A stretch of DNA of 64,000 bases, taken from the NCBI GenBank assembly GCA_020465985.1, contig JAANYP010004791.1:62001-126000 (forward strand), read 5' to 3'. Positions 1 to 11,597 of the stretch are shown here, in pieces. Within the stretch, counting starts at the first letter, position 1; each line of letters starts with the position of its first letter. Source of the stretch: Centrapalus pauciflorus. Its lineage: Eukaryota; Streptophyta; Magnoliopsida; Asterales; Asteraceae. A program made the position numbers and the translations under genes. The notes below the pieces were generated by a model. That model was not told the origin of the DNA and made no database searches. It was given only the letters and a program-made list of their open reading frames with translations.

Positions 1-2355
1 GAACCGGGTTCTCTTAACCAAGGAGTTATAGGAAGAGAGGAACTTCAGCAAGGCCCTGAATTTCAGGGAAGCCAACAAGTGAGTGAGGGAGCAGAAGTTT
101 CAGTAAGGGGTGGTGAGGAAGAAGCTGGAAGTTCATATTCTGAGCGTACATTGTCGAATATACAAGAGGGAGCGGAGGAAGGTGATGATGATGATGATGG
201 AGGACATGATGATGATGAGGGAGGAGCCGTTTTAATGGATATAGTTAATATAGCTCAGGAGAGTGGAAGGGATGTCCTACACCTAGAAAGTCGGGATATA
301 ACCACATCTATTGTTAGTTCCCAATAGGAAGTTAGCATTGAAGAAGTCAGTATCCCACTGACGATTGCACACCCCACCATCCACTCAGTCTCCTCTCAAC
401 AGGAGACTGTTTCAATTGAGCACCGGGATCAAACGCAACTTCTATCCGATAATCCTTTGGATTTGATGGATATTGAAATCAGTACACATCTGCCCGAGTG
501 TACAACTTCAGTTCAAGCACAGTGTCTAGATCCGATACACCTTAGGACACTTGAGTCTACTTCATTTGTTGAAGTAAGTGCGGTTGAACTTAGTGTTCTC
601 GCCGGAACATCCTCAGTTATGGAAGCATTTGTTGCTCCATCACTTGAAGAGGGTGAAAGTCCAGTTAGAGCTACTACACTGCCAACTCTAAGCACTGGCC
701 ACACAGATGTTCTTTTCACAAGTTCCACTGTTGTGTCAACTGGAAGTCTGAGTGACCCAGTCGTGAATATTTCCCCATTTGTTACCGAAACATCACTGAG
801 CCAAGCTTTGAATGCTGCTGTTGCGTGAGTAAACAGTCATGTCTCTGCTCAGTTATCTGAAGTAATGGCACAAATGAATAATATTCATAAGTTTTTGAAA
901 GGAAAGTCAGTGGCTGAGGAGTCCGTGAAGCAATCTGATCCGCATCAAGCAATTGATGAACTGAGGGAAGAATTGAGAGATTTAGTATTTGAGCAGTTTG
1001 ACGAAATGCGAGAAAGAATGACAAGCTTGGAGAGTACTGTGATCACTGCACTAGGGAATTTATCAGAGAGGGTAGCGGCAGTTGAAGAGACGTGTAAGGC
1101 TCAAGCTTCTTCATCAAAACGCAAACATGATGAGCATGATGAAGAATCCGATGATGCTCCTCATGAGGGGGAGAAGAGGAGGAAGCTTGATGAGCCTACA
1201 CCAGGAATCTTAATGATCACATATCCAGAGAAGGAAGCAGAGGTTAGAGAAAAGGAAGAAGGAAGCTCAAAAGAACCTGCTGATGTTCAAAGTGAGTTGG
1301 GATTGATTCTTCATGAATATGTTCCAATTCCTTTGAACATTCAGTCAGAAATATACAATTTTGAGGAGTATAATGACTCAGATGATGATATACAAGAAGT
1401 TCAGGATAAAATGTTGATGATTCAAGGGATAGAAACTGAAGGTGAGAAAGAGGTGTATGTTGAGTTATCAGATGATGATGATGTGATTGCATTAACTGAT
1501 ATTGATTTTCAAGGTGAAAGGATTGAGGAAGAAGAAGAGTTAGTACAAGAGATATTGAAAGACTCTATACCAACACCGACAGTTGAAAAGCCTGAGGTTG
1601 TTGTTCAAGTTAAAGAGGAGGTGGAAGAGTTTCCGACTGAAAATGTGATAGTACAAGAGAGAGTAGAGTTGAACGAAGTTGAAGTTATGGAAAGGTTTCT
1701 CAACGAATATATTCTTGCTGATGAGTCGCAGAAACAACACCGACTCAGGTTTGAAGCTCAACAGGTTGTGCAGAGGAAAATAAGAGATATGCTTACATTG
1801 CTAAATAAGGATGAAATCAGTAAGAAGAAAGTTAGAAAGTTTGAATTATCTGCAAAACAATCAGCTGAGTTCATTAAGAAAAGAAATAAGTTGCCCTATC
1901 TTGAAGATATTCTGGAGAAAATAATTTTTTGTAAGAAACAAGCTCCATGTACGTTTCTGAAGCTGTTTAGGGTTCTGGAGCCTAACATGCCAAATCTTGT
2001 CAACTATGCTAGTTTTTTGAGAAGCAAGACTCAAGCAGTGGATAAAGTGAAGAGTGAATTCAGGATAGTTGATTCAATTAAAATTAAAAAAGACCGATTC
2101 GTTCAGATTTTATATGCTACGTTCACTGTTACAAGAGCTGATGGTAATAGCTATACATTCACTGAAGCTGACATGTTCAATATGCACTTGGTCGATATAG
2201 AAGATTTATTTGATAAATTGTGCCGCAACAAGAGAAATGAACACTGTAGATTTTCACTAAAGACAATCTTTCACTTCATGCATACCAAACTGGTATTGAT
2301 GTCTGTGCAAGATCTGCAGATTGGTGTCGAACGAGGGATGAGGAAAATTAACATC
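1..2355 (+). pseudogene. Post-pol ORF of element A, first part, broken
   Basis: One reading frame (frame 1) is open from the first base to the insertion point of element B, except for TAG at 325-327 and TGA at 826-828. The protein is not a known enzyme. Its first third is acidic and Ser/Thr rich. A coiled-coil-like segment follows near 860-1090, then a Lys/Arg-rich patch (around 1120-1190), a long acidic stretch, and a more compact basic C-terminal half from about 1690. The C-terminal half, with a run like QDLQIGVERGMRKINI at the end, resembles an ORF that recurs downstream of pol in plant copia-type elements (family from memory). The frame continues on the far side of element B. Function is unknown; a Sirevirus env-position ORF is the best description. 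Both stops could come from C-to-T changes in CAG or CGA. Confidence 0.7.
2351..2355. repeat. Target site duplication of element B (left copy)
   Basis: ACATC here matches ACATC at 15691-15695, directly abutting both ends of element B. Confidence 0.95.
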
Positions 2356-3020
2356 TATAAGGTCCCGAACTCACGGATCTATCTAGATGTGACACCGTCC
2401 AACGAGTGCGGAATCCTCGTTAGCGGCTTGACGGTAAGATCACACGCACAGAACACGGAGACTACCACGGCGTTGTACGAATGACTATGAACGAACCTAC
2501 ACGATGATTCTCTCTGAAAACACTCACTGATTGCTGATAAACTCGAGATCGCCTTTGCTTAATTACTCTCCGGAATTCTGCAAAAGTCTCACAATTATTC
2601 GAGTTAATCCTTAATTATACTGACCATTTCGAGTTTGTCTTAGGACAAACTTGAACCAGGCCCAAGGCCCATTCGAATTTGTCCACCTGACAAATTCGAG
2701 ATTACCTTAAGAGCAAATTCGAATTTATACTAAATTCGAATCTTCCTTATGTGATAAATTCGAATTTACTATAAATTCGAATTTCACATTATAAACTTCT
2801 ATTTGAACTTATTTTTTAACTTATGTTTGAATTTATCTTTGAACTTTATGTTTGAACTTCTTGTAATACGTTACACCAAGTTCAAACATACAATCAATCA
2901 ATATCAAACACATATAAACACATATATCGAATACTAGTCAATATTCAACATTACTTAAATTGACTTACACAAAATGCCAACTATACTTAGACTGCTATCG
3001 TCACACAAGGTGTACCAACA
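2356..3020 (-). repeat. 3' LTR of element B
   Basis: In element orientation it begins TGTTGGTACACC and ends near CTTACA. The terminal CA is mutated here: the plus strand reads TATAAGG against TGTAAGG in the other LTR. It has many TTCGAATTT-type motifs and a 40-bp inverted repeat at 2849-2888. Confidence 0.95.
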
Positions 3021-3022
3021 GA

Positions 3023-3031
3023 CTCCCCCTT
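3023..3031 (-). promoter_or_regulatory. Polypurine tract of element B
   Basis: Minus-strand AAGGGGGAG lies two bases from the 3' LTR start. It sits in the loop of the inverted repeat GCTATCGTCA / TGACGATAGC (2994-3003 and 3031-3040). Confidence 0.9.
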
Positions 3032-3061
3032 GACGATAGCTTCTAACTATTTACATTTTGA

Positions 3062-6000
3062 TTAAGTACCTGGTTTATTTAAAATACTACCTGCATACAA
3101 TCCCTTTTCTATACACACCTTGACTACCTTTTCATACTTCTTGCCTTCTGATTTCCAACCTTCATGGTAATAGATAGGTTGTTCATGAAGCTTCTGCAAG
3201 TCGCTTTGGGATAGGTTAACAAGATGCAAAGGATCATATACTTTCAAAACTACCTGTCCTCATGATCTTCCATGACTGCCTCTGCTGGTTCGTTGTCAAC
3301 GTACCACCATTTCAAGTTTGCAAGAACATCTTGTGGCATTGTTCTCAATGGAACTTTCTTCAGGCAACGGACTGGTTTATAGAACATTTTCATCCAAGTT
3401 TTTCCAGTCAATGGATCTATTCTTGATTCATCCATCACTCTCTTTCCTTCCCTCGGCTTTATCCTCTCAAACCTTCCAGATCGACCTTCTTTTCTTATAA
3501 TTCGCGCTATCACTTCAACGTATTGGTCATCTCCTAGGTTTATCAAATTCTTCCATGCCAATTCTTTAACCTCGCATTTGGGCAGAGTATTAAATACTTT
3601 CAGCGTTCTCTTTAGATATTGCAGCCCATCTCGTCTTTTTAGCACGAAGAGTTGTAACTCTTTATCGAAAAACCAGCTAAGAATGCCTCCAGACAACTTT
3701 CCTGGACTTGGCAATCTTATCTTCTTCTTCACACCTAGCTCAGCTCTTTCCTCTTCCTTCCTAAACCACAGTTGTCTTTTCTCATCATTCGTAAGTTCCC
3801 TTTCAGTCTCTTCACTCTCAGATTCAACATTAAAAACATCTTTAAATGCATCAATGTCTATCAAATTCTGTTCAGCTGTAGTATATGTATCTGTGATAGG
3901 ATTCTATTGAACGATGATCTCATTTGCCTCATCTTCTTCATCAACTAAGACCTCATCATCAGATTTCCGGTCAATTACATCTTCTGGCACAAACTCTCCT
4001 TCTTCCAAATCTTCAAACTCATCTTCAAAGTCAAAATCTAAAACTTCTTCCTCAATATTCATTAAAGCTTCAATCATTTCGTTCATGTCGCTCTCAGTGA
4101 CCTTTGAAGAACTCGCCTCACCTCCTCCCGCTCCACTCTAACTTGGCTCCCCCTGAAGTTCAGCATGTTGCACAGCAGAAAAATCTACTGGCTCACTCTC
4201 TTTCGGTGCATCGGGATCATTGCCTTCATCATCATCACCCTTACTCTGCTCTTCATAATCCCTACAACTTATCTCCCCCTGAGCCTTTAGATTTTGCAGT
4301 AATTGCTCAATAAGGGCCCTCATTGTGCGGATTTCTACAGCCTGATCTGCAACAAACGATTTTAGCTCAAGATTTTCTTGTTGAATGTTTCCAGCCAATG
4401 TCTTCAACTCTGCATTTTCCTTGTCAATGTTTGCATTATGCGTCTGTATCTCTCCAATGGCTTTAGTGAGCTGAAAGATTTGGAATTGTTAGAAGTCAAC
4501 CTTGCTTTTGAGCTCAGAAATCGTTGATTGTCGATGTAGGTGGATGATGTGGATGGAATGGATTGGATGGGAGTTGGAATGATTGGTGAGGGAATGGATG
4601 GTTGAACAGGTGGTGGTGGTGGTGGAATGGATGTTTGTGCTGATGGCTGAGCGGTAGGCATTTCTGGCTCAGAAGCAGAGGCCGATGAAGCTCCCTGCAT
4701 AAAGCGATGCCGTTTGGCCCTATGCCTAGGTACCAAAGGAGTAGAATCCTCAATCTCAAAATCCGAGTCATCTGAATCAGAATCCCTCGATGCTCTTCTC
4801 TTTCCTGCTTCTTCGTCAATCACCACCATCCTTGATCCATATGTGCCTATGCGAATAGACGGATCTTCTGTTGATGTGGTTGGTGCCTCAATCTCTATGT
4901 CTTCTACATCTTCTGATTCAGATTCAGAAGTTGTCAATGCTTGATCTGCTGCCTCAGGTTCATACTCATCGATCTGCTGAAAAATATCTTCTTCTCCTGT
5001 TTGAGGTTCCAAAATATTCCCAACTAGCTCAGATGTAATCTCCTCATTTGCAAGTGGCCCTTGAGCCCATATTTCTTCCAATGTCTCCACCCGCAGATCA
5101 GTTACGGGGGCTACACTTGAAGGACCAGCCTCTTCTTGCTCTTGCACTCTGCTCACTGAAGGCCTAGAAGCCTAAGTCTGTCGAACTGAAGGTCTTTGCC
5201 TCCTCCTTTGTTGTTGAGGCCTGGGCTGTTGCTGTTGTGGTTGCTGTGGAATTTGAACTTCCCCGGCCCAGTTGGCACCTTCAAGGGCCTGAAAATATGG
5301 ATTAACCATTGAACCAAAAAGTGGTGCCTCCACTGGTCTAGCCAGAGCACCTCTGTGTGCTTGGCAATCTGCAAAAATTCTTTTATCAATCACTGCTACG
5401 CTTTGAATATCATTCAGCTGCGGCAAGTTCGGCAGGAAATGTCGTATCAACATCATCACAAATCTTGGATACAGCAAAAATCTTTCTCGTGCCGGAGCTG
5501 TTATCTGATGAACAAACTCTGCAAAGAACATTTCTGAATAGTTGAACCTCTGATTGTATACTAGCGCGATCATTCCCGACTGAATCTTGGATACAATATA
5601 ATCAAATCCTGCTTTCTTCGGAGCAAAGCACACCATGAAAACGTGTGCCAGATATCTCCACTACCCAATCAGCCCTCTCTTCATATACGAGGACTTAGCC
5701 ACATCCAGGCTATAACCCATTCTAATGAACGCAGCTTGCCTAATTGCTAAGGAAAAGTCAATTGGTCCATCTTCTTGCTCTGAAGAGCCCAACTACAATA
5801 CTCTACGCAACTCATCAGCTGAAAACACGAGAGGGTGTCCAGCAATCCTGGTCCTTAATACTGTTGGAGTAACAGTACAATCGACCTGCAGATGGTCCCA
5901 AAATTCACGAACATATGGCAGCACAATATGAACGTTATGTGACAAGGCATACGAAACCCTCGAAGCGGCCAAAAAATCCACCATTTGGCGGAATGCCTGA

Positions 6001-6068
6001 GCTTCAGGCAACTCACGGTCAGGAGAAATGACCATGTTATGCTTTTGAACAAAAACTCTGTCTGCCAT
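3062..6068 (-). pseudogene. Env-position (post-pol) ORF of element B, broken
   Basis: Homologous along its whole length to the ORF at 24987-36950 in element C. The start ATG (6066-6068) follows a conserved 3' splice-like CAG, as in C. The N-terminal domain of about 240 residues (MADRVFVQKHNMV..., later YPRFVMMLIRHFLPNL) is followed by a Gln/Pro-rich linker, an acidic Ser-rich segment, a coiled-coil-like region, another acidic stretch, and a basic C-terminal domain with KRRDGLQYLKRTLK and YDPLHLVNL. In-frame stops end segments at 5793, 5172, 4404, 4138, 3904 and 3250, and the frame shifts near 4405 and 3248. No signal peptide or convincing membrane segment is visible, so an envelope role is not supported by sequence. 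The family is common behind pol in plant Sireviruses; its function is unknown. Confidence 0.8.
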
Positions 6069-8224
6069 ATCTGTATAAAAATGTATAAAATATTAGAATA
6101 ATCAATATACACATAAACTTGCTTAAATTCAAATTTGTTTTATTTTGAACTTGTGTAAGTACAAAATCCAACACATATGATTTTCTACAAGATAGATTTA
6201 AATTTTAAGCAAATATTTCGAATTTAATGGTAAAGTCGAATAACAAATTCGAAACTACCCTCATTTCGAATTTAATGGCTTCTTCGAGTTTAGTGACAAA
6301 ATCGAAGCCACGATCAAACTCGAAGCTATGATCAAATTCGTAGTTGTCGGTATGTATAACAACAAAAATCCAAGATTTCAACCATTTTAGACTTAGAAAA
6401 TTACATGCATTAGCCCTAATAGGTTCTAATCAAATATATTTGTCACTAATTTGATGTTTCATCGGTTCAAACTTTGTTATTGTGAATCACAAAGTTCACA
6501 CCATTAAAACCTCAAAATCGGTTGATTTTGGCTCAAATTGAGTCTAAAACATCCTAAATCTTGTATAATGATGTTGATTATACCTAGATTTGTGAGTATG
6601 CTCGAACACAAATGGACAAAAACTCGACAAATAGTGAAAACTCGAATGTCGGCAAAGTCGAAGCTTAAACTCGAAATCTCTCTGAATAAAGTCGAAGTGC
6701 TAAAATCGAAGGTAGGTGAATAATGAATGTCACTGTTGACCTATTTATACTACCACCTTCGAGTTTGTGACCTCTTTCGAGTTTACTGCCAAACTCGAAG
6801 TCCTTGCCAAATTCGAATATATATTCGATTTTGGCCTAAACTCGAATTTAACTTGAAAATTTTAAAAATTATGAAAATTTTGAAAATTATGAAAAACTTT
6901 GAATTAAATTCAACTTTTTCAACTTTTCCAACTTTTTCGTGAAATGGAATAAGCTATGCCAAATCATTTACCCTAAGCACAAGATATTCACGCAGTGTTT
7001 ATTTTAATCAACTAAGAGTGCACCCTTAGTAACTTTGACCTTTTTCCTAAAACTAAAAGTTAAAAAGTAAAAAATAAAATAAAATGAAATAAAATAATAA
7101 ATTAAAATTAAAATTTTTGAACAAAAAATTTAAACTTAAACTAATCTACATTAATTTTAAAATTTACAACATATTCTTAACACGAACAGAATGTTTTTGG
7201 TGAGTATAGTCAAAGAAAGGATCAATCAGATAGCGGTGTCAAATACGCACTTTCAGTATTCAAACTTTCACACTTAGGAATTTTTTATTCCTTTTTATTG
7301 TTTGTCATGACACACATTTCTAGCCGATTGTTGGTATTATTTTCCCTTTAAACATGTTAAACTTCAGAATATCCCTTGGCCTTTTTATTTATCAAGAAAT
7401 TACCTTATGTGACTCACACTTAGATATACTTATATGATCAAGGCATACACACAATGATTTTAACTTTTTGGTATTGCAAACTTTCTTTAAAAGGCAAACA
7501 TCGGACACAGGTCTGTATTTACATACAACAAAGTGTCTTAGTTTGTCTTAAGGTTTATTTTTAAAGCTAGCAAGACAGCGGTGACAGGTCTGTACCGACG
7601 TACAACAAAGCGACTTATCTTGCTAACTCGAGTCAAACCAGAGACAACAGGTCTGTACCTACGTACAACAGAGTTACTTGTTTTGACTCTTACCTCAGTA
7701 TGATTTTTCTGTTCTTTCCATTTCTTTAAGATGTATCTGATGTTGCTATACATCCCCCAGAAAGATTGCATACCTCATTTAGAATCAATGTTTGTATGTA
7801 AGACCAATTGGTCATACATCTAAGTTAGTGACACGTCTGACTTTTTCTTGAATATTTTATTAGCCTTGAGACTCCCTATATGTATTATGCCTACCAACAT
7901 ATCAAACTAAATAATGTATAACACTTAGGATTCTAGGTGTATTATGTGTGAAAGCTAAACACTTAGAGCTTGTATTAACTGTGCTAATTTTCATCACTTT
8001 GTACCTATATATCTAAGACTTAACTCATTTTCTGATATTCTCTTTTTTTTTTAACTTTTTATGGTTTTCTCTCTTTTTTTTTTTTGTTTTTCATAAATAA
8101 GAGTAAGAAAATAAAGTAACCTACTAACTTACTATAAAAAGAAACTATCCTAAGCAACTAAACTTACTATAAAAAGAAAGAAAATTTACTGCTATAAAAG
8201 GAAATAAACTCAACTAAGGTCAAC
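6069..8224 (-). other. Non-coding spacer of element B between pol and the env-position ORF
   Basis: About 2.15 kb without a credible ORF. It contains YTCGA-type motifs (6230-6860), an A/T-rich tract with AAAAT repeats near 7070-7110, three stem-loops (7491-7689) and a further hairpin with the palindrome GACCAATTGGTC (7803-7814). The order matches the spacer in element C. Confidence 0.85.
7491..7689 (-). ncRNA. Cluster of three conserved stem-loops (element B copy)
   Basis: Three direct repeats of an ACAGGTCTGTA...TACAACAAAG core each lie within inverted arms. Arms: 7491-7550 (GGCAAAC/GTTTGTC type), 7567-7627 (TAGCAAGA/TCTTGCTA) and 7629-7689 (GAGTCAAA/TTTGACTC). Inner hairpins read TGTAC-NNNN-GTACA in two copies and TGTAT-NNNN-ATACA in the third. 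This is a structure inferred from sequence, presumably acting in the element's RNA; no function is known to me. Confidence 0.6.
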
Positions 8225-11200
8225 TTACTCTGGATTACGCATTCCGTTTAGTTGAATCAAATACTCAAAACGTGACTTATCAAAAGCTTTGGTAAATAGA
8301 TCTGCATTATTATCATTCGTTGCCACTTTTACCAGCTTGATTAAGTTCTTTTCAGCACAATCACGTATAAAATGGTGTCTTATGTCTATGTGCTTGGTTT
8401 TATTATGTTTAACTTGATTATTTGTTATAGCAAATGTTGACTGGTTATCTATCCTAATAGGAGTATGAGTATAAGTCAAACCGTAATCCCGCAATTGTTG
8501 TTGTATCCACAGAACCTGTGAACAGCAACTACCAGCAGCAACATATTCGGCCTCGCACGTTGACACGGCTACCGAAGTCTGTTTCTTGCATTGCCAGGAA
8601 ACGAGTCTCCCTCCTAGGAACTGACAACCTCCAGTTGTTGACTTGCGCGTCAAGTTGCATCCTCCGTAGTCTGAATCTGTGAATGCCTCCAATTCCAGAT
8701 CGCCCTCCGCGTGATACCAAAGTCCCAGCTTCAGTTTCGACTTGAGGTATCGTAGAATCCGCTTCACAGCTTTCATGTGCATCTCCTTCGGATTAGCTTG
8801 AAACCTAGCACAGATACAAACAGCAAACATTATATCAGGTCTTGAAGCAGTTAAATACATGAGTGACCCAATCATGGCCCGATATAACGTCGGATCCACA
8901 TCGGTATCACTTTCTGTACCCGGTCCGAGATTATGATTCACTTGAATCGGCGTGCTGAAATGAGCTGTCAGCTTTGTTCCTTCCATCCCGAAGCGCTCTA
9001 ATATGTCGTAGACATACTTCGTCTGATGAATAAACATTCCCTCCTTCCTTTGTTCGACTTGCAAACCCAGAAAGAAGTTTAACTCACCCGTTGCACTCAT
9101 CTCAAACTTTGACTTCATTACCTTCTCAAAATCCGTGCACATCTGCTCGTCTGATGATCCAAAGATGATTTCATCGACGTACACTTGTACCAAGATGAAA
9201 TGTTCCCCTTTACCCTTCACGAACAGCGTACTATCTATTCTCCCTCTTTCAAACCCGTTGTCTAAAAGATGGTTGGATAGAGTCTCGTACCACACCCTCG
9301 GTGCTTGATGTAATTCATACAAAGCCTTATCTAATCGATATACTCTGTTTGGATATTTCGGATCGGTGAACCCGGACGGCTGTTCTACATAAACCAGTTC
9401 CTTCACTTTCTCATAGAGGAAAGCACTCTTAACATCTAGCTGATAGACTTTAAAACCCTTGAAGGAAGCAAAAGCCAGAAACAAACGAATTGCCTCCAAC
9501 CTTGCTACTGGCGCGAACACTTCATTGTAATCGATTTCTTCCTCTTGGTTGAAACCCTTTACCACCACGCTTGCTTTGTTGCGAGTGACTATACCCCGAT
9601 CATCTCTTTTGCACTTAAAAACCCATTTGGTTCCTATTGCTAATTCTCTTCGAGGTAACGGAACTAACTCCCACACTTCTAGTTTCCTAAACTGTGACAG
9701 TTCTTCCTGCATTGCTTCAACCCAAGAGTTGTCTTTTAGTGCCATCTGCACATTTTTCGGCTTTACTTGCGAGATAAAGCATCAATAGAGGCAAGTATGA
9801 AAGGCCTCGGAGTCATTTATCATCGACAACAACACTGTGTTGTTATTTAAACTACTCCTAGTCCTCACACCAGCACTAGGATTTCCTATGATACTCTCAA
9901 TAGGATGATTTTTATTAATCCTAGATGTCTCTATCTCGTCAACCCTAAGATTGTCTCCCAAATTTGATCCAACCTCTCCTAAAGGGGGTACGACATCAGA
10001 CTCCACATTTTCTTCCTCATGGACACTGTCTTCAGAGTTAGAATTTGTTGTCTGATTTTCGTCTGTAGGCACTTCAGAATCATTTTGTTCTGGAGATCTA
10101 TCTTCAGTTGATGTAGGCTCGGATGTTGGTGGAACAGCGGTCCTCGGAAAACTCTGACCCTCGTCATTCAAGTTTAATGACGACAAGTCCTGTTCTATTG
10201 TACCTACATTTCCATCCAAAGGAATGTTAAATGACACAAACAATTTGTCATAATCAAATATCCATTTTGGACCAGTTTGGGGTTCATGTGTACAACTTGT
10301 GACATCAATGTTATACACAATCTCTAATGTACCATTAGATTTGTTAAAAACCCGTTTGTTTGGTGAGTTCGGCACATTACCTAGGAAGTATCCTTCGTCA
10401 GCCTTTTCACCAAACTTAGGTTGATGTTTTGTTTTCATTAATGTACATGGTACCCCAAAAGGTTCGAAGCCAGTTAAATTAGGTGGCCTTTTATTCAAAA
10501 CTTCATAATAGGTTTTGTAGTAAGGACCCGGTTTAAAACATGGCACGCGGTATTCACTGCCTCCCCCAAAACATGGTAGGAAACTTTGAATCCGATAGCA
10601 TGGTCCTTGCTGCCTCAATCAATGTCCTGTTCTTCCGTTCGGCCACCCCATTTTGTTGTGGCTCATAAGGTGCACTAAATTGATGCACTATGCCCTTTGA
10701 AAGGCAATATACACCAATTACAGTGTTTTTAAATTCTGTTCCATTATCACTTCTAATTCTTTTAACCCTCGTTCCGTAAGAGTTTTCCACTTGGTCTAAG
10801 AACTCAATGAGCTTGGCACCCGTCTCGTCCTTTGTACCTAAAAAGAAAACCCAAGAAAAACGTGAGTAATCGTCAGTAATAACTAAACGGTACCAACTAC
10901 CACCTATACTCCTTTTGTTGATTGGTCTGAAGAGGTCCATGTGAAAGAAATCGAATGTGGCAGCAATGGAATTCTGAGTCTTGGATTTGTGTGCCTTCTT
11001 GTGTTGTTTTCCTTTCTTGCACGGTAGACACTTATCCTCGAACTGAAAACTCTTCATAGGAACACCTTGCACCAATCCAATTTTCGTGATGTAGTTCATT
11101 TTCCTTAGGTGCAAGTGTGCCATGCGTCTGTGCCATAAAACCGACTCAGTCTCTGAAGCTTTAGATAGCAGACAAATTGGTCCCATCAAAGATTCCGACT

Positions 11201-11597
11201 TGTTCATGTCGAGCATGTACAGATCATTCTTCCTTGGAGCCCTCATCAGTATCCACTCTTCAGGTACTTTGAAACCCGGTTTCAGCATTAACGCCTCAGT
11301 ATCGTTGAACAGTACTAAGTTCCTCTTATCACAGATTTGAGATACACTAATGAGATTGTGAACCAGTTTATCAACGTGATAAACTTGTTCCAATTTGATA
11401 GTCCCATTAATGACCACTCCAGTACCAGTGATATTTCCTCCTTTATTGCCAGCGAATGATACAAAGCCCCGATTCCCTCCCTTGAAGTCTGCGAGTAGAC
11501 TTCTCTCCCCTGTCATGTGCCTGGAGCAACCACTGTCGACGAATCATTTGTTGTTTAGACCTGTAGTAATCTCCTGCACATGAAAGAAAATAGGTTA
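8225..11597 (-). pseudogene. pol: Protease-integrase-RT-RNase H region of element B (Ty1/copia pol), inactive
   Basis: Order is that of Ty1/copia: protease (DSGCSRHM around 11520-11545), the GAG-pre-integrase HHCC zinc motif (HRRMAHLHL ... CLPC), integrase core (HMDLF, RSDNGTEF, QNGVAERKNRT), reverse transcriptase and RNase H (FTDSDYGG, STCEAEYVAAG), ending at GMRNPE. Disabling changes: TGA at 11544-11546 just before the protease active site, a one-base loss in a G run at about 10565 near the integrase C-terminal part, TGA at 9782-9784 before RT, and YVDE instead of the catalytic YVDD (9170-9181). The RT-RNase H frame is otherwise open for 508 codons. Compared with C, which keeps YVDD, B could not have reverse-transcribed itself in its present form. 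Confidence 0.92.
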
